From contig JAEUUT010000251.1 in NCBI GenBank assembly GCA_016787415.1, positions 1 to 37,606 of the forward strand: 37,606 nt of DNA, given 5' to 3'. This document shows positions 32,341 to 37,606 of this stretch, piece after piece. Position 1 is the first letter of the stretch, and every line of letters begins with the position of its first letter. The notes under the pieces are model-generated. The model was not told where the DNA came from. It did not search any database and was given only the letters and a program-made list of their open reading frames with translations. The stretch is from Saprospiraceae bacterium (lineage in GTDB: Bacteria > Bacteroidota > Bacteroidia > Chitinophagales > Saprospiraceae). The position numbers and the translations under genes were made by a program.

Positions 32341-32838
32341 TCAGGGTTTCCATTCCATCAGGTAAAACACCGGGTTTTCTTCTGATATTACCCGAAACCC
32401 CAGCCGCTGATACAGGTGCAGGGCCCGGTTGTATCGTTCTACATGGATGCTGACACTTTTGGCTTGTTGTGTGCCTTTGTCCAGTATGGTTTGCAGGATG
32501 TTGCCGCCAATCCCCGTATTCCTGAATGCTGGCAACAGCGCAATATCCACAATACGAATGTCGTGCGGACGGTAATCCAGATAAAGCCGACCGGCGGCTT
32601 CACCATTACACAGGATAATGGAGAATTCCTTGTTTTTGTAAGTCTGTTCGTAGTATTGGTGCTGAGCCTGAAATTGCTGGCGCAAAAAAAGTGCTTTTTG
32701 CTGATCGTCCCAATTGGTGACAAGCGCCATCTCCTCTGCGCGAGTGCTGGCATAAATGGTATACAACAATGGCTCGTCTGTCGTTTCAACAGGCCTGAGT
32801 TTCCATTGGTATGTTACCGTTTGTTCGGTTGCTGTCAT
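32341..32838 (-). CDS. GNAT-family N-acetyltransferase
   Basis: The 165-residue protein begins MTATEQTVTYQWKLRPVETTDEPLLY and contains the acetyl-CoA-binding loop FRNTGIGGNILQTILD (the R/Q-x-x-G-x-G/A motif as RNTGIGG), preceded by IRIVDIALLPA. HVERYNRALHLYQRLGFRVI is the usual closing strand-helix. The acceptor cannot be read. I recall GNAT genes of this sort next to tail-collar genes in other bacteria, so it may modify the collar proteins, for example at their N-termini, but that is an inference. It is the first gene of the cassette. Start 32838 drops 21 residues of a non-conserved extension. Confidence 0.85.
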   Translation of the reverse strand: MTATEQTVTYQWKLRPVETTDEPLLYTIYASTRAEEMALVTNWDDQQKALFLRQQFQAQHQYYEQTYKNKEFSIILCNGEAAGRLYLDYRPHDIRIVDIALLPAFRNTGIGGNILQTILDKGTQQAKSVSIHVERYNRALHLYQRLGFRVISEENPVFYLMEWKP

Positions 32839-32914
32839 AGGTAAATGAGTCGGACACAAAGAGAAACGCGAGAACACATAAGCGGTTTCAGGGATTTGCA
32901 ACTACCAGACGCGC

Positions 32915-32940
32915 GATCAGCCGGACTGTCCGGACTGATC
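32915..32940. promoter_or_regulatory. Palindrome in the leader of the tail-collar cassette
   Basis: gatcagccggac (32915-32926), t, then gtccggactgatc (32928-32940): an interrupted palindrome with 12 bp paired and one bulged base. It lies between the predicted -7 box at 33002-33009 and the GNAT start at 32838, so it could be an operator or an mRNA leader stem. Confidence 0.5.
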
Positions 32941-33001
32941 AACATTGAACTACAACGGGCTTTGAAGGGGAAGTGCGGATAACAGGAGTTTGTTGGATGC
33001 G

Positions 33002-33009
33002 CAAATATA
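33002..33009 (-). promoter_or_regulatory. Candidate -7 box for the tail-collar cassette
   Basis: CAAATATA on the plus strand is TATATTTG on the minus strand, an exact TAnnTTTG match. The upstream TTG (33040-33038) is 28 nt away, longer than usual, so the -33 element is uncertain. It would give a leader of about 155 nt before the GNAT gene. Confidence 0.45.
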
Positions 33010-33608
33010 ACCGCGACTTTTATATTTTCTTTTTTTGCAAGGGATTTTTAACCAGACAAAAAACGTGTCAACATTTCAAATCCGGAATATCAGAATGTAT
33101 AAATGACGCCTGGAATGCAGTTTTTGTTAAATCATATGATAAATTCTGCCATGAGTTTGAAAAAACGGTGCAACAAGTTACCTTAGCTGTCTAATATTTT
33201 TAATCCCCCGACCCCATATGAAGCATGGTTGACCACCATACTTGGAAAACAAATGTAATCTTCATGAAAAGTCACGCCTTCCCCTCATCGGGGCAGTCTT
33301 ATGCCTCTATTATGGAACTGCACCCAGCAGTCTTCATCGGTAAGCCGCTACGGCTTTTCAATTATTCCGGGTTCCAACCTGTTTCTTCCAAAGTTATATT
33401 CTCGCATATTATGCTTGCCGGAAAGTCCGTAAAGGGCTTTTTCCGATCATTTTATTATGTGCTCAACGCCACCATCGGGAGGTGCATTAACATAAACAAC
33501 ACCACAAAAATGCTGATACGGCATAATTTATGACGTACAAAACCTCGTCTCTGCGTGAGAAGCGTTCGTACTGTTGCTAGCTTCATTTTAAAAGAAAACA
33601 TCATACCG

Positions 33609-36600
33609 ATGAAAAAATATTTTACCCTGTATCTGTTTTTGCTTGCTGCGTTTGCTACAAATGCCCAGACCATTGTGCCTACACAAACGGATGAAATTAT
33701 CATCGACAACGGCACATCAGGTAAGGCAGACCCGGGAGACCGTATCCGCTACAAGGTGACCATTCAAAATACAGGCGGCCCTTCCGGCACTAATACGCAG
33801 TTGAATGTAGTGCCTGATCCACGCACATCTTTTGTGCCCGGGACTTTTCGCTCCTCTCCACTCGCAGTTGCAGATAATTATACCTGCATAGGCAATGTTG
33901 GTCTCAATGCGTTGGCAGCACAAGGGGTGAAAGCCAATGACTTCGACGACAATCTTGCCGGCGCTACCGTTACGGCGGGTACTTTCGCTACCACACAGAG
34001 CGGGTCGATCATGCTGAATGCCGACGGTAGTTTTATGTACACACCTCCTCCCGGATTTACAGGTACCGATACCTACACCTATACTTTAAATGATGCAAAC
34101 GGTGTAGGGGCTCCGGTTCCAACCACCGACATGGGCTTGATTACCATCACGGTATCCAACCTGATCTGGTTTATTGACAATTCATCGGTGGCTGCTACCA
34201 GCGACGGCCGCTTGACCTCCCCGTTCAAATCACTGGCCGATTTTAACGCCGGTTCTGCGGCAGCGGGTGATGTCGTTTATATTGAAAATACAGGCACGAA
34301 CTACACCGGTGGTATTGTACTGCAAAACAATGAGCGGCTGTTTGGCGAAGGCCACAATGGCGGCGCCAACCTGGCAGATGTGCTGCCTTTCGCCCTTCCT
34401 GCCAATAGCAAAACCCTCCCGGCCATCAATGGCACGCGCCCGGTCATCACCAATGCTGCCGGACACGGTATCGCCCTGGCGTCGGGCAATACTATTCGGG
34501 GCGTCGAAGTGGGCAACGTGGCCAGCGCCAATGCAAAAATATTTGGCAATAACTTTGGCACCCTTACCGTGGGGGCCGCTACATCCGATGTGTTGCTGAG
34601 CGGCACAGGCCAGGCCTTGAACCTGACCAATGGCACCTTTGCTGCCAGTTCTAAATTTATCAGCATTACGTCCACTTCCAGCGGAACCCAGGGTATTGTC
34701 CTGACCACCATTGCCGGTACAGTTGATTTTGGCAGCACTACGATTTCCGGCAATACAACCCAGGGAATTCTGGTAACAGCATCTACAGCCAATATCACAT
34801 TTGGTAATACAACTGTTTCAAGCGGTACCGATGGGGTGAGCTTGCAAAACAATTCGGCAGGCACCCGTACTTTTGGCACCCTGACTATCTCAGGCGTATC
34901 CGCCGTCGGATTCCTTCATTCTGTCGGCGGCGGTACTACAACCGTTACCGGCAATACCACCATCACCAACCCTGGCGGCATTGGTATTTCCATTGCCAAT
35001 TCGGCAAGTACGGTCACCTTTGCTGGCACTACTGTAAATAAAGGTGCATCTGCCGGCAAAGGCGTGGCCATCAGCACCAGCACCGGCAATACGATATTCG
35101 CCGCACTCGATATCACGACTTCCAATGGAATCGGCCTGGAAGGCGTGGACAATACCGGACAGATAACGGTTACTTCGGCCACAGGAAATATCAGCGCTAC
35201 CAACAATGCTGCGATAGCAATCTCCCATGCCAGCCTTACCTCACCTGTAACCCTGAACTTTAACAATGTGTCCAGCACCAACAGTTCGGCAAACGGCGTC
35301 ACATTGACCAATGTGACAGGTACATACAACGGAGCAGGCGGTTCCATCAGTGGCGCAGCAGCAAGAGGTTTTGCAGTAAGCGGAGGCACTATCACCATTA
35401 CACACGGCGGCTCTATCTCCAGCTCTACCACCAACCCGGTCTTTATTGACAACCACGACAGCGGTAATATCACCTTCCAAACGGGCAATATTACCTCTAC
35501 CACTCAAGGGATTGTGGTACAAAACTGCAATGGAGGCACCATCGCATTCAACAACCCCAGCAAAAGCCTCACAACTACCACCAATACCGGCGTCAATCTG
35601 ACATCCAACACCGGCGCCACGATCAATTTTGGTACCAGCGGCCTGGTCATCTCCACCACCACAGGCACTGGCTTCAATGCGACCGGTGGCGGCACCGTCA
35701 ATGTAACAGGTACTGGAAATACCATTTCCAGCGTTTCGGCCGTAGCCCTCAATGTTTCCGCCACCAACATTGGCTCCAGCAACATGACTTTCCAGAGCAT
35801 TTCTGCCGGTAATAACAGCGCCTCTGCCGACCCTGCTACCGGTATTGCCCTCAACAATACGGGCGCCTCGGGTGGCCTGGTGGTAACGGGTACAGGCACT
35901 ACCGACGGCTCGGGCGGCACCATTCAGTTTATCACCAACAGGGGTGTGGAGGCCATCAGCACCTCCAACCTGTCGTTGAAAAATATGACTTTCACCAGCG
36001 CCAATACGGCCGATGGCGTCTCTTGCAATGCTTCTGATAACTCTGCCTGCAATGCTGCTATCTATCTCAATACGGTGACCAATGCCACGCTGGATAATGT
36101 AGACATCAACACTACGGCTGAGGAAGGCATCAATGTGCGCAACTCCTCCGGCCTGCAATTGCTGAATAGCATAGTGACGAATTGCGGTACCGCAAGTTCG
36201 GGCGCAGATACGGAAGAATCCTGCCTGTATGCGCAGGGCTTATCGGGTACTTGCGCCATCACCAACTCTTCGCTGATCTTTGGCAGCGAGCGTGCTGCGG
36301 TTATTTACAATACCAATGTGACCCTGGCGCTCACGGCGACAAACTCAACTTTTGGCAATACACAGGCTATGTTGCTGGGCGCCGACGGTTTTGAAATGAA
36401 TAGCCTGGGGAGCAGCAATACCACCCTCGATTTTGTAGGCTGCACGTTCACAACCCCCAAAACCAACGGACTTCAGGTTATTGGGGAAAATACTTCTGTT
36501 ACCAGCGTTGACATTTCGGGTAGTTGTGTGTTCGATCCCGGCCTCGGCGCTGCCGCAGCGCTTGATATTGTCGGCAATTCTACGGCTGTCGTGAATTTCA

Positions 36601-37217
36601 ATGTTATTGGAAATACGATCTCTGCGCGTAGTATCAACGTGGTCAATATTTCCGGCAATGGCAACTGCACCATGCAAGGCCGTATCAACGACAACATGGT
36701 TTCGCTCGCATCGGGCGGCACCGGTAGTGGTGTCGGCATACGTGTGATTATGAATGTTGATTCCGACGCGAAAGTGGAGATTAACAACAACAACGTGTCG
36801 GGCATTATCAACGACAGTGGTATTCTTACGCAAGCGTCGGGTGGCGTAGGCCGACTGGATGCCAAAGTGACGAATAATACCATTTCTGTAGCCAGTACGG
36901 GAGCATACCACATAGAAACCACCGCTGGTGCATCCAGCAGTATACTAACAAATAAGGTGTGTGCCATTGTGAGTGGAAACACAACGGGTGTTCCGTCCGG
37001 CACCTTGCGCAACTGGCGCCCGCGTTCGGCAACGCCATCGCACGAATTGATCCTGCAAGGCAGTGGCGCAACAGCCAATGCTTATTGGGATGGTAACGGC
37101 AATACTCCTTTGACAACAGCTATGACCCCTGCTAGTATCAATCAAAGTGGCACTGGCGTTTTCACTTTTACGAATGTTGCAGGTACCTGTATGTTACCTA
37201 CCAACCCCTTGCCATGA
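33609..37217 (+). CDS. Large secreted beta-helix surface protein
   Basis: The 1202-residue protein has a signal peptide MKKYFTLYLFLLAAFATNAQ. Residues about 22-110 form a DUF11-like beta-sandwich (GKADPGDRIRYKVTIQNTGG). About 115-185 form an Ig/cadherin-like module (VKANDFDDNLAGATV, ADGSFMYTPPPGFTGTDTYT). From 190, WFIDNSSVAATSDGRLTSPFKSL opens a right-handed parallel beta-helix that fills the rest, rich in Asn, Thr, Ser and Gly with repeats of the sort TGNTTI and NNTGAS. It ends TNVAGTCMLPTNPLP without the usual type IX C-terminal sorting domain. A role as an adhesin or glycan-binding surface protein is inferred. The start at 33609 is set by the signal peptide; an earlier frame ATG at 33555 is not used. 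Confidence 0.82.
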   Translation: MKKYFTLYLFLLAAFATNAQTIVPTQTDEIIIDNGTSGKADPGDRIRYKVTIQNTGGPSGTNTQLNVVPDPRTSFVPGTFRSSPLAVADNYTCIGNVGLNALAAQGVKANDFDDNLAGATVTAGTFATTQSGSIMLNADGSFMYTPPPGFTGTDTYTYTLNDANGVGAPVPTTDMGLITITVSNLIWFIDNSSVAATSDGRLTSPFKSLADFNAGSAAAGDVVYIENTGTNYTGGIVLQNNERLFGEGHNGGANLADVLPFALPANSKTLPAINGTRPVITNAAGHGIALASGNTIRGVEVGNVASANAKIFGNNFGTLTVGAATSDVLLSGTGQALNLTNGTFAASSKFISITSTSSGTQGIVLTTIAGTVDFGSTTISGNTTQGILVTASTANITFGNTTVSSGTDGVSLQNNSAGTRTFGTLTISGVSAVGFLHSVGGGTTTVTGNTTITNPGGIGISIANSASTVTFAGTTVNKGASAGKGVAISTSTGNTIFAALDITTSNGIGLEGVDNTGQITVTSATGNISATNNAAIAISHASLTSPVTLNFNNVSSTNSSANGVTLTNVTGTYNGAGGSISGAAARGFAVSGGTITITHGGSISSSTTNPVFIDNHDSGNITFQTGNITSTTQGIVVQNCNGGTIAFNNPSKSLTTTTNTGVNLTSNTGATINFGTSGLVISTTTGTGFNATGGGTVNVTGTGNTISSVSAVALNVSATNIGSSNMTFQSISAGNNSASADPATGIALNNTGASGGLVVTGTGTTDGSGGTIQFITNRGVEAISTSNLSLKNMTFTSANTADGVSCNASDNSACNAAIYLNTVTNATLDNVDINTTAEEGINVRNSSGLQLLNSIVTNCGTASSGADTEESCLYAQGLSGTCAITNSSLIFGSERAAVIYNTNVTLALTATNSTFGNTQAMLLGADGFEMNSLGSSNTTLDFVGCTFTTPKTNGLQVIGENTSVTSVDISGSCVFDPGLGAAAALDIVGNSTAVVNFNVIGNTISARSINVVNISGNGNCTMQGRINDNMVSLASGGTGSGVGIRVIMNVDSDAKVEINNNNVSGIINDSGILTQASGGVGRLDAKVTNNTISVASTGAYHIETTAGASSSILTNKVCAIVSGNTTGVPSGTLRNWRPRSATPSHELILQGSGATANAYWDGNGNTPLTTAMTPASINQSGTGVFTFTNVAGTCMLPTNPLP

Positions 37218-37370
37218 TCATATAGAACCTCACAAAACCAATAATCCTTTTTTCGGCACGCGCTGTTTTTCAGTTGTGATGCCTTTGTTAACCAGATAAT
37301 ATCCTGATGCTTTTCAACGCTGAATGTGCCTGTAGCCTGTTCCGGATGAAAAGGATATAAATTTTAAACT

Positions 37371-37606
37371 ATGAAAAATAGTTTCATGAAAAAAATGTTA
37401 CAAGTAACTGAAAAACAGTTTTTTGTGGTTGCGCTGCTGCTCTTGTCGAGCATCGCGGCTGTACAGGCACAAACGTTCCCCACACCGGGCTTTACACTCC
37501 CGGCAGGCAAAACCATTTGCATCACTTACGAAGTGGAGGTAAATGCCAATGTGTGCCCGAATAATAGCGCACCGGGAAGCGACATCAGCAACCAAAGCAA
37601 TGTGTC
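37371..37606 (+). CDS. Exported protein, 5' part only
   Basis: Only the first 78 codons are in the window. MKNSFMKKMLQVTEKQFFV begins a signal peptide that ends near SSIAAVQAQ. The mature start has LPAGKTICITYEVEVNANVCP and ISNQSNV, a pattern seen in repeat beta-sandwich modules (DUF11-like: a strand with ITY-type residues, Cys, then SNQ). It follows the beta-helix gene by 153 bp on the same strand and probably forms a pair with it, perhaps supplying the sorting domain that the beta-helix protein lacks. The remainder runs off the right edge. Confidence 0.65.
   Translation, partial: MKNSFMKKMLQVTEKQFFVVALLLLSSIAAVQAQTFPTPGFTLPAGKTICITYEVEVNANVCPNNSAPGSDISNQSNV

Larger units (their letters stand above)
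32839..33608. other. Long divergent spacer between the cassette and the beta-helix gene
   Basis: This 770-bp region has no gene I can support; two small plus-strand frames (32973-33194 and 33225-33533) lack any recognisable feature. It holds the palindrome 32915-32940, a TAnnTTTG box on the minus strand at 33002-33009 facing the GNAT gene, and a 5-bp stem agccg-ctac-ggct near 33343 followed by four T. Composition is more A/T-rich than the neighbouring genes, typical of a regulatory region or a recent insertion boundary. Confidence 0.5.

Noticed and set aside
29655..32838. The tail-collar cassette as part of a prophage
   Set aside because: No integrase, terminase, capsid, portal, tape-measure or lysis genes are present around it, and flanking genes are ordinary chromosomal ones.
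33225..33533. A 102-codon plus-strand frame upstream of the beta-helix gene
   Set aside because: No promoter, ribosome site, signal or recognisable motif; it lies in A/T-richer spacer, where frames of this length can arise by chance. It is kept only as a note in the spacer entry.
34230..37145. Several long minus-strand frames opposite the beta-helix gene
   Set aside because: They overlap repetitive Thr/Asn/Gly coding sequence and reflect its reading-frame bias. None has a start context, signal or domain.

Overview
This window is chromosomal DNA of a Bacteroidota bacterium, most likely Saprospiria or a close relative. The evidence is a PorP/SprF-type protein, a zinc-site-less Tgt, the bactofilin-AtpZ pair, -7 promoter boxes of the form TAnnTTTG, and signal peptides ending in AQ. 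Base composition is about half G+C by eye, high for the phylum. I saw no rRNA, tRNA, CRISPR array, insertion sequence or integrase. The genus is a guess.

Layout. Positions 1-4.4 kb, minus strand: xylose isomerase, xylulokinase and a FAD-dependent amine oxidase. Positions 4.6-12.1 kb, minus strand: a tripartite efflux operon read tetR, tolC, acrA, paiB-like, acrB, with a palindromic operator over the tetR promoter. Positions 12.3-22.8 kb, mostly plus strand: a VOC protein, topoisomerase IV subunit A (parC), a small protein with an effector-associated-like domain fused to a winged helix, a LOG protein (minus strand), obg, deoC, a SPOR protein, rodA and tgt. Positions 23-26.6 kb: PorP/SprF, bactofilin, AtpZ, a four-helix membrane protein, DinB and DUF4230. 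Positions 26.9-29.3 kb: a small exported protein (minus) and a long-chain acyl-CoA ligase (plus). Positions 29.6-32.8 kb, minus strand: a six-gene cassette of GNAT acetyltransferase, an exported unknown, three different tail-collar proteins and a DUF6916-like protein. Positions 33.6 kb to the end: a 1202-residue secreted beta-helix protein and the start of a second exported protein.

The most unusual feature is between the genes. Most loosely spaced boundaries from 1 to 23 kb carry either 7-bp tandem repeats touching a start or stop codon, or long inverted repeats with 45-65 bp arms, or both. The heptamer words differ between sites, but the 7-bp period and the placement recur. At four genes (xylB, paiB-like, acrA, tolC) the repeat supplies the stop codon. 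Two stem families occur twice each. This looks like a family of palindromic elements that became the leaders and trailers of host mRNAs. The second lead is the tail-collar cassette, which has no other phage genes around it. The third is the orphan effector-associated-like/winged-helix protein.
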